Positions 44,788 to 53,737 of a DNA stretch of 64,000 bases are shown here, in pieces. The notes under the pieces are model-generated. The model ran no database searches and had not been told where the DNA came from. It saw only the letters and a program-made list of their open reading frames with translations. The number at the start of each line of letters is the position of its first letter. Positions within the stretch are counted from its first letter, which is position 1. The translations under genes and the position numbers were made by a program. The stretch covers positions 41,231 to 105,230 of the forward strand of contig NZ_JASISR010000018.1 in the NCBI RefSeq assembly GCF_030063245.1, given 5' to 3'. The stretch comes from Paenarthrobacter sp. PH39-S1 (GTDB lineage: Bacteria > Actinomycetota > Actinomycetes > Actinomycetales > Micrococcaceae).

Positions 44788-44790
44788 ACG

Positions 44791-44864
<74 letters not shown>

Positions 44865-44966
44865 AAAGTCCGGATCCGGTCGATATGCGAAGATACGGCC
44901 GGGGGAACCACCTCAAAAAGCTTACCGTAAAAACCGTGCCGCGCCGACCAGCAGACCTCAGGCTGT

Positions 44967-44994
44967 GCGCGGAACGCTGCGCGCGGAACGCTGC
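44967..44994. repeat. 14-bp non-coding tandem duplication
   Basis: GCGCGGAACGCTGC occurs twice head to tail in the spacer between tRNA-Pro and der. A perfect 9-bp ACGACGACG hairpin lies further on, near 45019-45055, and may end der transcription. Confidence 0.8.
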
Positions 44995-45068
44995 GCGGAT
45001 TGGCACGCCCAGGACCGCACGACGACGACGCCACCTGCCGTGCGCCGTCGTCGTACCCGAAGCGTCCG

Positions 45069-46637
45069 CTACTTCCGGGCAGTCTTTCCGCGCTTCTCGC
45101 GCACCCGCATGCTGACCTCAATCGGGGTGCCCTCGAAGCCGAAGGTTTCGCGCAGCCGGCGGGTGATGAAGCGGCGGTAGCCGGGATCCAGGAACCCGGT
45201 GGTGAAGAGGACGAACTTCGGCGGCCGGCTGGAGGCCTGCGTGCCGAAGAGGATACGGGGCTGCTTACCGCCGCGCACGGGGTGCGGGTGTGCGGCCACG
45301 AGCTCGCCCAGGAACGCGTTCAGGCGGCCGGTGGGGATACGTCGGTCCCAGTTCTCCAGCGCCAGGTCCAGCGCTGGCACCAAGCGGTCCTTGTGCCAGC
45401 CGGTTTTGGCGGAGATATTGACTCGGGGGGCCCAGTCCACGTGGGCCAGGTCCTGCTCGATTTCGCGCTCCAGGTAGCGGCGGCGCTCATCGTCCAGCAG
45501 GTCCCACTTGTTGAAGGCCAGCACCAGCGCCCGGCCGGACTCCACTGCCAGTTGGAGTATGCGCACGTCCTGTTCGCTGAGGACCTCGTCGACGGCCAGC
45601 AGGACGACGGCGACCTCAGCCTTCTCCAGTGCGGATTGGGTGCGCAGCGAGGCGTAGAAATCCGCGCCCTGCGCCATGTGCACGCGGCGGCGGATGCCGG
45701 CGGTGTCCACGAAGCGCCAGGTGCGGTCCCCCAGTTCGATGAACTCGTCCACCGGGTCGCGGGTGGTGCCAGCCATCGGATCCACCACCACACGCTCACT
45801 GCCGGCCAGCTTGTTCAGCAGCGAGGACTTGCCCACGTTCGGGCGCCCGATCAGGGCAACGCGCCGTGGGCCACCGGAGCGTTCCAGGCCTTCGACGGCG
45901 GAGAACTCCGGCAGCACCTCCATCACGCGGTCCAGCATGTCGGCCACGCCACGGCCATGGACCGCGGACACCGGCCAGGGCTGGCCCAGTCCAAGGCCCC
46001 ACAGGGTGGCGGCATCGGATTCCTGCACAATATCGTCTACCTTGTTGCCGATCAGGATGACCGGCTTTTTGGACCGACGCAGCATCTTGACCACGGCCTC
46101 ATCGGTGGCAGTGATGCCCACGGTGGAATCCACCACGAGCAGCACGGCATCGGCCATCTCGACGGCGACCTCGGCCTGGTCGGCCACGCGGGCGTGGATT
46201 CCGCGGGCGTCGTGCTCCCAGCCGCCGGTGTCCACCAGGGTGAATTTGCGCCCGTTCCAGTTCGCCGCGTAGGACACACGGTCCCGGGTGACGCCGGGGG
46301 TGTCCTCCACCACGGCCTCCCGTCGGCCCAGGATACGGTTCACCAGGGTCGATTTGCCCACGTTCGGGCGCCCTACAATGGCGAGGACCGGATCCTGACG
46401 GACCAGGCCGTCGTCGTCGGCGTCCTCGAAGGTGCCGTCCAGCAGCGCGGCATCCTCGTCGTCGAGCTCGTAATCCGACAAGCCGGCGCGCAGCGACGCG
46501 GCACGGACCTCGGCGTCCTCATCATTGAGGGCAGCCAGGTGCTCAGCAACCCGGTCGGTGCCGGAGGGCGTATATTCTTCGTCACCGTGGCCAAAGTCAC
46601 CTGCATCGGTTCGGCCGGTGGACTGAGAGTCGCTCAT
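45069..46637 (-). CDS. der: Ribosome-assembly GTPase Der
   Basis: Double-GTPase (EngA) required for 50S subunit maturation. An acidic N-terminal extension of about 80 residues, common in actinobacteria, precedes two G domains, each with GRPNVGKS (P-loop), DTPGVTRDR or [10 protein letters not shown] (switch I), DTGGW or DTAGIRRR (switch II), and NKVDD or NKWD; the KH-like C-terminal domain [19 protein letters not shown] closes the 522 residues. The ATG overlaps the stop of the plsC remnant frame (ATGA). Confidence 0.96.
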   Translation of the reverse strand: MSDSQSTGRTDAGDFGHGDEEYTPSGTDRVAEHLAALNDEDAEVRAASLRAGLSDYELDDEDAALLDGTFEDADDDGLVRQDPVLAIVGRPNVGKSTLVNRILGRREAVVEDTPGVTRDRVSYAANWNGRKFTLVDTGGWEHDARGIHARVADQAEVAVEMADAVLLVVDSTVGITATDEAVVKMLRRSKKPVILIGNKVDDIVQESDAATLWGLGLGQPWPVSAVHGRGVADMLDRVMEVLPEFSAVEGLERSGGPRRVALIGRPNVGKSSLLNKLAGSERVVVDPMAGTTRDPVDEFIELGDRTWRFVDTAGIRRRVHMAQGADFYASLRTQSALEKAEVAVVLLAVDEVLSEQDVRILQLAVESGRALVLAFNKWDLLDDERRRYLEREIEQDLAHVDWAPRVNISAKTGWHKDRLVPALDLALENWDRRIPTGRLNAFLGELVAAHPHPVRGGKQPRILFGTQASSRPPKFVLFTTGFLDPGYRRFITRRLRETFGFEGTPIEVSMRVREKRGKTARK

Positions 46638-46822
46638 GGTTGCTTTCCTTCATGCTGATTTGTAAGGTCATCTTCGGCAGGTAATTCCTGCCCTGTGGCG
46701 GCGATTGCGGCCTGGACGTGCGCGGAGGGCCGGAGGCGTAGGTGCTCGGCCGCTCTGTCCATTGAAACACGCCGGGACACACCCCGTTCGCGGCTGGTCT
46801 GCACCGGGCCGTCGAAAAGCAC
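46634..46822 (-). pseudogene. C-terminal remnant of a PlsC-type acyltransferase
   Basis: A minus-strand frame encodes about 62 residues (LFDGPVQTSRERGVSRRV, SMDRAAEHLRLRPSAHVQAA, ending GQELPAEDD...) that resemble the tail of the acyltransferase usually lying between cmk and der in Arthrobacter-like genomes. The catalytic HX4D and EGTR region is absent, and a +1 frame change lies just upstream near 46825-46850. The remnant's stop still overlaps the der ATG as ATGA, as expected if an intact gene once preceded der. The rest of the 305-base cmk-der interval is not recognisable. Confidence 0.55.
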
Positions 46823-46942
46823 CGGAAACCGTCCAGATGGACGCGGGGTTTGGTCCTGGTGCCGGGGAACCGTGTCCCAGCACTACGGCGAGGACGACGG
46901 CGGACCCGGGTTCAGCGCGAGGGCGCAGGTCCCGGTATCGGC

Positions 46943-47731
46943 TTAGGCATTGCGGGCTGTGCTCTCGAAATGGCCGCCCTCGAAATGGCCGCCCTGGAAA
47001 TGTTTGCCCTCCACCGCGTCGACGACCACCCGAAGGACGGCGTCAACGGTCTGCTCGAAGTCCAAATCCGAGGAATCCACTGTCACCACGCCGTCGGCGG
47101 CCCGGTGGAATTCCACCACGGTGGAATCCTTGGCATCCCTTGCCAGCACCTGGCGGGTGAGCTGCGCCATCGTCTGGGTTCCGCCGAGCTGAATGCCTCG
47201 GCGCGCCATCCTGGCCTCTGCACTGGCGGTCAGCAGCAGCCGGACCTCGGCTGTCGGCGCTACGACGGTGGTGATGTCCCGACCCTCCACCACCATTCTC
47301 TTGGCCGCACGGACAATCGCCTCACGCTGCCGGCGGACCAGTTCCGTGCGGGCACCCAGTGTGGTCGCTACCGCGCTGACGGCGGCGGAGATGCGCGGTT
47401 CACGGATCAGTGCGGCAACCTCCCGGCCGCCAACCTTGACAAATTCATGGTCCGGATTGGTGCTTTGTTCCAGCTCAAGGGCGCGGGCGGCCGCCTCGAC
47501 GGCGACGGCATCATCAAGGGCCACCCCGGTGTCCAGACACTGCCAGGTCAACGACCGGTACATGGCACCGGTGTCCAGATAGGCCAGCCCCAGCCGACGG
47601 GCCACCTCCCGGCTCACGCTTGATTTCCCGGACCCTGAAGGACCGTCGATGGCAACCACCAGAGACTTTCCCTGGCGGAGCCCTAACAGACGGCCGGTAG
47701 CCGCAGCGGGGGCACTTTGGGTTTCCGTCAC
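46943..47731 (-). CDS. cmk: Cytidylate kinase
   Basis: CMP/dCMP kinase, 262 residues. P-loop VVAIDGPSGSGKSSVSREVA, LAYLDTGAMYRSLTW, the VVEGRDITTVVAPTAEVRLL block with the LID Arg residues RMARRG, and RDAKDSTVVEFHRAADGVVTVDSS are conserved. I use GTG 47731, which overlaps the tyrA stop (GTGA) and has GGAAGG seven bases upstream. The C-terminus ends in a triplicated Gly-Gly-His-Phe-Glu tail not typical of Cmk, created by a 15-bp repeat. Confidence 0.95.
   Translation of the reverse strand: MTETQSAPAAATGRLLGLRQGKSLVVAIDGPSGSGKSSVSREVARRLGLAYLDTGAMYRSLTWQCLDTGVALDDAVAVEAAARALELEQSTNPDHEFVKVGGREVAALIREPRISAAVSAVATTLGARTELVRRQREAIVRAAKRMVVEGRDITTVVAPTAEVRLLLTASAEARMARRGIQLGGTQTMAQLTRQVLARDAKDSTVVEFHRAADGVVTVDSSDLDFEQTVDAVLRVVVDAVEGKHFQGGHFEGGHFESTARNA
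46964..47008. repeat. 15-bp tandem repeat, 3 copies, at the cmk 3' end
   Basis: Three 15-bp units (46964-46978, 46979-46993 identical; 46994-47008 with three changes) encode GGHFE repeats just before the Cmk stop, extending the C-terminus in frame. Confidence 0.9.
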
Positions 47732-48831
47732 AATATGACCTTCCAACCGCGGTTTGTCAGTTCTTCCACCAGTGCCACCCGTTTGTCCGGCATGACGGAC
47801 AATTCCACCATTCCCACTTCCCTACCGGCCGAATGATCCAGCCGTAGATCTTCGAGGTTGACCCCGATGTCGCCGATTTCCGTCAACAGCCGGGCAATCT
47901 GGCCGGGCTTGTCATCCACGAGCACCGTCAGCCACGCGTAGGCCAACGCGGGCCCGCCGTGCTTACCCGGGATGCGCGCCTGCCCGGCGTTCCCCTCGCT
48001 GATCAGCTGCGCAATATCCAGCCGCGCACCCGGGGCCGTGGGAGCCTCCAGCGTTGCAATCAGGCGGTTGAGGTCATCGCGGACACCGTGCATGACGTCG
48101 ACCAGTTTAGCGGCATTAGCCCCGAGGATCTGCACCCACATGGCGGGATTGCTGGCCGCGATCCTGGTAACATCCCGCAGGCCGTTCCCGGACAGCGACA
48201 GGGCATGTGCCGGACTGTCCTGCAGCCGGGACGCGACCAGCGAGGCCATGATCTGCGGCAGGTGCGAGACCAGCGCGACGGCCTCGTCGTGTTCGTCGGG
48301 CGTGAACCGGAAGACGACGGATCCCAGGTCAATTGCCAGCGAGTGCGCGGTCTTGACGGCCGCGGCACAGCTCAACTCGGAGGGGCAGAGCACCCAGGGC
48401 GTGCTGGTGAACAGCTCGCCCCGGGCCGCCACCGGGCCGGAACGCTCGCTGCCGGCCATCGGGTGCGTGCCCACATATCGGCTCAGGTCAGCCTCCGTGA
48501 CTCCCGGCAGCTCCCGCAGTTCGGCCAGAATACCGGCCTTGACACTGGCTATATCGATGACGGCCGCCTGCGGGTAGTTTCCCAGCGCGGCAGCCACCAC
48601 GCCAGCCGTGACGTCCGGCGGAGCGGCCACCACGACCAGCTCAGGAGAAAGCTTTTCGCCGGCTTTTTGCGCACGGCCGGCTCCGATGTCCACCGCAACG
48701 GCCTGCGCTGAGGGCGACGTGTCCTGCAGGACGACGTCGATGCCCCGGGCGCATAAACCGAGCCCGATGCTGGCGCCGAGCAACCCGGTGCCGATAACAA
48801 GCACGGGGCCGTTCAGATGCGATGGATTCAT
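47728..48831 (-). CDS. tyrA: Prephenate dehydrogenase
   Basis: NAD-dependent enzyme of tyrosine synthesis, 367 residues. Rossmann loop VLVIGTGLLGASIGLGLCARG, the catalytic-His block GTHPMAGSERSGP, DEHDEAVALVSHLPQIMA, SGNGLRDVTRIAASNPAMW, and a C-terminal ACT domain (LTVLVDDKPGQIARLLTEIG) that probably confers tyrosine feedback. ATG 48831 lies four bases after the rluB stop; the longer open frame overlaps rluB. Co-directional with cmk and der. Confidence 0.95.
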   Translation of the reverse strand: MNPSHLNGPVLVIGTGLLGASIGLGLCARGIDVVLQDTSPSAQAVAVDIGAGRAQKAGEKLSPELVVVAAPPDVTAGVVAAALGNYPQAAVIDIASVKAGILAELRELPGVTEADLSRYVGTHPMAGSERSGPVAARGELFTSTPWVLCPSELSCAAAVKTAHSLAIDLGSVVFRFTPDEHDEAVALVSHLPQIMASLVASRLQDSPAHALSLSGNGLRDVTRIAASNPAMWVQILGANAAKLVDVMHGVRDDLNRLIATLEAPTAPGARLDIAQLISEGNAGQARIPGKHGGPALAYAWLTVLVDDKPGQIARLLTEIGDIGVNLEDLRLDHSAGREVGMVELSVMPDKRVALVEELTNRGWKVIL

Positions 48832-48835
48832 CGGG

Positions 48836-50200
48836 TTAGAGCCCGACAGACGCGAGCAGGTGTCCCACTTCCTGCCGGCCCAGGACACGGATGCTGCCCT
48901 GGCGCTGGTCATTCATGCGGATCGGACCAACCTGGACGCGCACCAGGCGCTCCACGGGGTAGCCGACTGCGTCGAAGAGTCGGCGCACGATGCGGTTCTT
49001 GCCGGAGTGCAGCACAACCTCCACCAGAATGTGTCCCGGCGTGGAGTCGACCAGGCGGAAGGAATCAACGCTGGCCACGCCGTCCTCCAGCTCGATCCCT
49101 TCACGCATCTGCGCGCCAACGCCCTGGCCCATCGGCCCTCGGACCTGCGCCATGTAGGTCTTGGGAACCTCATACTTGGGGTGCGACAGACGGTTGGCCA
49201 GCTCGCCGTCGTTGGTCAGCAGCAGCAGACCCTCGGTGGCCGTGTCAAGACGTCCGACGTGGAATAGACGCTCATTACCATGGCGGTTCTTCAGGTAGTC
49301 GCTGATGCATGGGCGCCCCTCGGGGTCGTCCATGGTGGAGACCACACCTTTGGGCTTGTTGAAAACCATGTAGACCTGCGATTCATCGAGCTGCAGGCGG
49401 ATCCCGTCGACCGTTATCGCCACCTTTTTGGGATCAACGCGCAGGCCGACCTCGGTGATGATCTGACCGTCGACCTCGACGCGGCCTTCCTCGATCATGT
49501 CCTCGCAGACACGACGGGAGGCGACGCCAGCGGACGCCATAACCTTCTGCAGACGGATTCCCTCGGGATCATGCATGTCAACGTAGGGGCCCTGGTTCTT
49601 TGGGCGGCGGTTCTGCTCGGTCGGGCGGTTCTTGACCGGGCCAAGATTGCTGCCGAAGCGTTCGCCGCCGAAGGCGCGCGGTCCTTTCGGTGCGCCGGAC
49701 CTGGCTGCACCCGTTTTTGCGGCACCCTTGGCTGCCGTTTTGCGGGCGGCGCCGAACTTCGAAGGCCTGCCAGTCCCGTTGCCGACCCGGGGCGCACCGG
49801 ATCCGGGGGCACGTGAGTATGGGGCATCCGAACGCGGTGCACCCGAACGCGGGGCATCGGAACGCCGGTCATCTGAGCGGGCATCACGCGAGGACGGCGC
49901 ACCCGAACGCGGGGCATCGGAACGCCGGTCATCCGAGCGGGCATCACGCGAGAACGGCGCACCCGAACGCGGGGCATCGGAACGCCGGTCATCGGAGCGG
50001 GCATCACGCGAGAACGGCGCACCCGAACGCGGGGCATCGGAACGCCGGTCATCGGACCAGGGTGTGCTGGTCCGGCGCTCGCCCGCGCGCGGTGCCCCGG
50101 AACCGGCGGCGCCGCTGCCCGACCCCCCGGTGCGGGGCTTGATCCGGTCCTGACCGGAACGGCTACGCCCGGAATCATCTGAGCGGTGCGACGGTGTCAT
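48836..50200 (-). CDS. rluB: 23S rRNA pseudouridine synthase, RluB-type, with repeat extension
   Basis: RsuA/RluB-family pseudouridine synthase, predicted to modify helix 80 or nearby of 23S rRNA. The C-terminal 245 residues hold the S4 domain (IRLQKVMASAGVASRRVCED) and the catalytic Asp in VGRLDTATEGLLLLTNDGEL. The N-terminal 210 residues are a disordered, Arg/Asp/Ser/Pro-rich extension with about 3.6 copies of a 20-residue unit. Such charged extensions occur in actinobacterial RluB, but the near-perfect 60-bp repeats here are striking. AAGGA lies six bases before the ATG. Confidence 0.93.
   Translation of the reverse strand: MTPSHRSDDSGRSRSGQDRIKPRTGGSGSGAAGSGAPRAGERRTSTPWSDDRRSDAPRSGAPFSRDARSDDRRSDAPRSGAPFSRDARSDDRRSDAPRSGAPSSRDARSDDRRSDAPRSGAPRSDAPYSRAPGSGAPRVGNGTGRPSKFGAARKTAAKGAAKTGAARSGAPKGPRAFGGERFGSNLGPVKNRPTEQNRRPKNQGPYVDMHDPEGIRLQKVMASAGVASRRVCEDMIEEGRVEVDGQIITEVGLRVDPKKVAITVDGIRLQLDESQVYMVFNKPKGVVSTMDDPEGRPCISDYLKNRHGNERLFHVGRLDTATEGLLLLTNDGELANRLSHPKYEVPKTYMAQVRGPMGQGVGAQMREGIELEDGVASVDSFRLVDSTPGHILVEVVLHSGKNRIVRRLFDAVGYPVERLVRVQVGPIRMNDQRQGSIRVLGRQEVGHLLASVGL
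49841..50055. repeat. 60-bp tandem repeat, about 3.6 copies, in rluB
   Basis: Period exactly 60 bp: 49841-49900, 49901-49960, 49961-50020 and a partial copy to 50055, differing at only a few positions. Each unit encodes SRDARSDDRRSDAPRSGAPF-type sequence. High identity suggests recent expansion. Confidence 0.95.
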
Positions 50201-50230
50201 TACGTGTCCTTATAAAAATCGAATAGCTGG

Positions 50231-50953
50231 TCAATAGGATGAATCGTCAAAATCCTGGAGGTTTTCCAGTCCGGGCAGATGCGGGGCCAGCTGCGGAAGC
50301 TCGTCCGCACTGGCGATCCCCAGTCGTTCCAAAAAATAGTGCGTAGTCCGGTAAAGCAGAGCACCCGATTCAGCATCGGTCCCCGTTTCCTCGATCAAAC
50401 CACGTTGGGCAAGCGTGCGCACCACAGAATCAACGTTGACTCCACGGATAGCGGAAACCCGCGCACGCGACACCGGCTGTCGGTAAGCGATGACGGCCAA
50501 GGTCTCCAGCGCAGCCTGCGTGAGCCTGGCTGACTGTCCGTCCAGCACGAAGCGGGAAACTATGTGAGCAAAGTCGCTGCGTGAATAGATGCGCCAGCCG
50601 CACGCGACCCTGCGTAGTTCGAAACCACGCGGCGTCACCCGGGTTTGCCCTGCCGCAAACTCTGGAGAATCCACCACAGGTTTCCCTGCAACCGACCCGG
50701 AAACGCCGACGCCGGTACCATCGCCCCTACCAGTATAGCCGTCATAATGCCGCTGCAGACCGAGGAGCAGGCCGCCCACCTCCTCAACGCCCAGCCCGAC
50801 GGCAGCGGCCAGCTGTGATTCAGAGACCGGCTCATCGGTGACCATCAGGATGGCCTCCAGAGCCGCTCCGGCCCCACCGGGGAGATCATGAACGTCCGTT
50901 CCCGGCATGTCGGCGCCGTCCCCCGGATCACGGGAATTCTGCTGTTCAATCAC
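50231..50953 (-). CDS. scpB: Segregation and condensation protein B
   Basis: Kleisin-associated winged-helix subunit of the SMC-ScpAB condensin, 240 residues. Conserved blocks: AALEAILMVTDEPVSESQLA, GWRIYSRSDFAHIVSRFVL, ARLTQAALETLAVIAYRQPV, SRARVSAIRGVNVDSVVRTL and LYRTTHYFLERLGI. A Gly-rich insert (GRGDGTGVGVSGSVAG) in the first winged helix is extra. The ATG overlaps the scpA stop (ATGA); order parA-scpA-scpB-rluB matches other actinobacteria. Confidence 0.95.
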   Translation of the reverse strand: MIEQQNSRDPGDGADMPGTDVHDLPGGAGAALEAILMVTDEPVSESQLAAAVGLGVEEVGGLLLGLQRHYDGYTGRGDGTGVGVSGSVAGKPVVDSPEFAAGQTRVTPRGFELRRVACGWRIYSRSDFAHIVSRFVLDGQSARLTQAALETLAVIAYRQPVSRARVSAIRGVNVDSVVRTLAQRGLIEETGTDAESGALLYRTTHYFLERLGIASADELPQLAPHLPGLENLQDFDDSSY

Positions 50954-51825
50954 TGGATGGCTTCCTCCGGCACGGACATTTCGGATAGCACGCCGGCATA
51001 CTCCGCGGACAAATTATTGCTGCGCCAGTCTCGGGACACTCCCGTCCAGCGCACCTGCAGCTCACCGAGCGGGCTCGCCTGCTCGAACGTCACTGCGGCG
51101 TCGCGGAACATCTCCAGCAGGGCCAGAAACCGGGCCACGACCACCATCGTGGTCTCCGCATCGGCGATCAGGACGCGAAAGGACAGGGCAGTACCGGCGG
51201 CCAGCATGGCCCGCATGATCTGCGCCTGTTCCAGTACGCTGACGGTCGGCGCGTGCAGATGGCTCAGGCCAACCTCCGTGGGCGCGGCTTCCCGAGGGGC
51301 CAGCGCCTTGCGCGCCAACGCGGCGAACTTCTCCGGCGAGTGCCGCCAGAGTAGTTCCGGCAGCAGCGAAGCGAACTGCGGTTCCAATCCCACCAGCCGT
51401 GGAAACCGATCGGCCTCACGGTCCAGCCAGCCACCCATGATGGCCGCGATTTCCTTGAATGCCTTGTACTGCAGCAGTCTGGCAAAGAGCAAATCGCGCG
51501 CCTCCAGCAAGGCTATGTCGTCGTCGTTCTCCACCTCACCCGCTGGCAGCAGTCGGGCGGCCTTGAGATCGAGCAAGGTGGCGGCCAGAACCAGAAATTC
51601 ACTGGCTTCGTCGAGCGCCCATTCCTTGCCTAACTCCTGCGGCCGACGGATGTAGGCGATAAATTCGTCCGTAACACGAGCCAAGGCTATCTCTGTGATG
51701 TCCATTTCGTGCTTGGAAATCAGCCCCAACAACAGGTCGAAAGGACCCGTGAAATTCTCCAGCCGGACTTCGAATCCTGCCGGCGCACGACTGCCCCCAG
51801 CAGGACTGGTCTGCTGCTGAGTCAG
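50950..51825 (-). CDS. scpA: Segregation and condensation protein A (probable CTG start)
   Basis: Kleisin of the SMC condensin. The N-terminal signature FEVRLENFTGPFDLLLGLIS continues into KHEMDITEIALARVTDEF and ends with the C-terminal winged helix. The only standard start in frame, TTG at 51732, would cut through the conserved FTGPFDLLLGL motif. The frame is open upstream to a CTG at 51825-51823 that overlaps the parA stop (CTGA), copying the overlap style of this operon, and no ATG, GTG or TTG lies between. I therefore call CTG as the start (291 residues); an error in the sequence is the alternative. Confidence 0.85.
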   Translation of the reverse strand: MTQQQTSPAGGSRAPAGFEVRLENFTGPFDLLLGLISKHEMDITEIALARVTDEFIAYIRRPQELGKEWALDEASEFLVLAATLLDLKAARLLPAGEVENDDDIALLEARDLLFARLLQYKAFKEIAAIMGGWLDREADRFPRLVGLEPQFASLLPELLWRHSPEKFAALARKALAPREAAPTEVGLSHLHAPTVSVLEQAQIMRAMLAAGTALSFRVLIADAETTMVVVARFLALLEMFRDAAVTFEQASPLGELQVRWTGVSRDWRSNNLSAEYAGVLSEMSVPEEAIQ

Positions 51826-52766
51826 GGCGAGCCACCACGGGACACGAGCTCTTTGGCCAGCCGGCGGTAGGAATCCGCACCCTGATGGTTTCCTGCGTAG
51901 GTGGTGATCGGTTCGGCAGCAACCGTTGCGTCCGCGAATTTGATGGTGCGCTTGATGACAGTTTCGAAGACCTTGTCACCGAACGCCTCCACCAGCCGCG
52001 AGATGACCTCGCGGCTGTGCAGTGTGCGCGCGTCATACATAGTCGCCAGCACGCCATCCACCTGCAGACGCGGGTTGAGCCGGTCCTGCACCTTCTCGAT
52101 GGTCTCCACCAACAGTGCCACCGCACGCAGGGCAAAGAACTCGCAAATGAGGGGAATAATCACCCCATGAGCGGCGGTGAGGGCATTGACTGTGAGCAGT
52201 CCTAAGGAGGGCTGGCAGTCGATCAGGATGACGTCGTAGTCATCTTCGACCTTTTTCAGGGCGCGATCCAGCACCTGCTCGCGGGCCACCTCGTTGACCA
52301 GCTGCACTTCTGCTGCGGAGAGGTCAATATTGGCCGGCAGCAGATCGATGTTTTCGATTTCGGTGTGCCGGATCGCGTCGCGGATATCGACCTTGCGGTC
52401 CATCAGTACGTTGTAGACCGTGAGATCGAGCTCATGCGGATTCGTGCCCAGACCAGCGGAAAGAGCACCCTGCGGATCGAAGTCCACCACCAGTACCTTA
52501 CGGCCGGCCTCGGCCAGTGCGGCGCCCAGATTGATGGTGGACGTGGTCTTGCCGACGCCGCCCTTCTGATTAACCATGGCGATGACACGTGCAGGTCCGT
52601 GCGAGGTCAGTACGGGGGGCTCCGGAAATTGGGTCAGCGGCCGTCCTGTGGGACCCATTACGACGTCGTCAAAGTCCACGTCCGCGTGCTCCAGTTCTGC
52701 GCCCTCTGACCTTGAGCCATCCGGTTCTGTGCCCGCCAGAGTTGTTGAACCCTGTTCGTTGCTCAC
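51822..52766 (-). CDS. ParA/Soj-family chromosome-partitioning ATPase
   Basis: A 314-residue ParA ATPase: VIAMVNQKGGVGKTTSTINL, VLVVDFDPQGALSAGLG, DVILIDCQPSLGLLTVNAL and TMYDARTLHSREVI. A 60-residue acidic N-terminal extension precedes the P-loop. There is no parB beside it; in actinobacteria this copy leads the scpA-scpB-rluB-cmk-der cluster (Rv1708 position), whereas the origin-proximal parAB pair lies elsewhere. GTG start with a weak Shine-Dalgarno. Divergent from the ABC ATPase gene. Confidence 0.93.
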   Translation of the reverse strand: MSNEQGSTTLAGTEPDGSRSEGAELEHADVDFDDVVMGPTGRPLTQFPEPPVLTSHGPARVIAMVNQKGGVGKTTSTINLGAALAEAGRKVLVVDFDPQGALSAGLGTNPHELDLTVYNVLMDRKVDIRDAIRHTEIENIDLLPANIDLSAAEVQLVNEVAREQVLDRALKKVEDDYDVILIDCQPSLGLLTVNALTAAHGVIIPLICEFFALRAVALLVETIEKVQDRLNPRLQVDGVLATMYDARTLHSREVISRLVEAFGDKVFETVIKRTIKFADATVAAEPITTYAGNHQGADSYRRLAKELVSRGGSP

Positions 52767-52963
52767 GTATTAGTCCACGCTTTCTCTCGTATCGGGGGCC
52801 CACCGGTCCTGCTAACTAGGTTACCGCCCGTGGCAGACTGAGTTAGGCACATTTGGCTGCCGCCGATTTTGAGCCTTGACCCTCAAGCTGAGCGTGAATG
52901 CTGGGTCTTTGGCCCCTGCAGGGACATCGGGGGCGCCCAACAGGACCTCTCGTCCGGCTCGCC

Positions 52964-52969
52964 TATACT
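52964..52969 (+). promoter_or_regulatory. -10 box of the ABC ATPase/DUF6297 operon
   Basis: TATACT at 52964-52969 ends nine bases before the ATG at 52979, leaving almost no leader and no Shine-Dalgarno. A weak -35 (AGGACC, spacer 16) is possible. Confidence 0.5.
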
Positions 52970-52978
52970 TTCAATGAC

Positions 52979-53728
52979 ATGAGCAAGCCGCATAAACCCG
53001 CCAAGGTCCCCGCCGCGGGTTCCCCCACCCCTCCGCGCCCGGAACTCGTCCGTGCGGAGCGATTACGTGTCGGATATGGCACTAAGCCGGTCTGCGGCGA
53101 GATCGCCTTCACCCTGCGTGAAGCCGAAGCCATCGCCCTGGTGGGCCCAAACGGCGCCGGCAAATCGACGGTACTCAAAACCGTCGTCGGACAATTGGGA
53201 GCGATCAGCGGCAAAACCCACATCCGCGGTCAGGAGGCGGACGACCGCCGGCTGGACTTCCGCCGCGAGGTGGCGATGGTCTTCGACGACGATGCCTTCT
53301 TCCCCGCACTGACCGTCGAGGAGCATCTGGCCATCGTCGCTGCGGGGCATGGCTCCACCGCGGTCGAGGCACTAATCGACGCGGAACTGGACTTTTTCGG
53401 CCTCAGCGAGGAACGCGCGGCTCTGCCGCACAACCTCTCCTCCGGCCAGCGGCGCAGAATGCTCCTCGCAGCGGCCTTCGTCCGGCCCCGGTCACTGTTG
53501 GTCCTGGACGAGCCCGAGCAGCGGCTGGATACCGGCATGCGCGCCCGGCTGGCCGCGCGGTTGCGTGACCAGGTCGATGGCGGCCTGGGCCTGCTGCTGG
53601 TCACCCACGACCCGGCATTTCTGAGCGCCGTCGCCACCCGCGCCATTTTTGTCGACGACGAGGTGAAGAAGATGACGCCGGCACAGGCGGCACTGGCCAT
53701 CTCCTCCGAGAACCCGCATGCGCACTGA
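52979..53728 (+). CDS. ABC transporter ATP-binding protein
   Basis: A 249-residue single ATPase domain: Walker A LVGPNGAGKSTVLKTVVGQL, the Q-loop region with VAMVFDDDAFFPALTVEEHL, signature NLSSGQRRRMLLAAAF, Walker B SLLVLDEPEQRLD and H-loop VTHDPAF. The usual Gln of the Q-loop is replaced by Asp (VFDDD), worth noting. Probably serves the DUF6297 membrane protein ten bases downstream. Apparent leaderless start; the open frame upstream of 52979 is not used on that view. Substrate unknown. Confidence 0.9.
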   Translation: MSKPHKPAKVPAAGSPTPPRPELVRAERLRVGYGTKPVCGEIAFTLREAEAIALVGPNGAGKSTVLKTVVGQLGAISGKTHIRGQEADDRRLDFRREVAMVFDDDAFFPALTVEEHLAIVAAGHGSTAVEALIDAELDFFGLSEERAALPHNLSSGQRRRMLLAAAFVRPRSLLVLDEPEQRLDTGMRARLAARLRDQVDGGLGLLLVTHDPAFLSAVATRAIFVDDEVKKMTPAQAALAISSENPHAH

Positions 53729-53737
53729 GCAGACATC

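Noticed and set aside
49841..50055. Possible CRISPR array
   Set aside because: The repeats are contiguous without spacers and encode protein; no cas genes are present in the window.
49495..50178. Repeat-rich alternative frames over the rluB 60-bp array
   Set aside because: A 60-bp unit keeps all frames open; only the frame continuing into the S4 and catalytic domains is supported.
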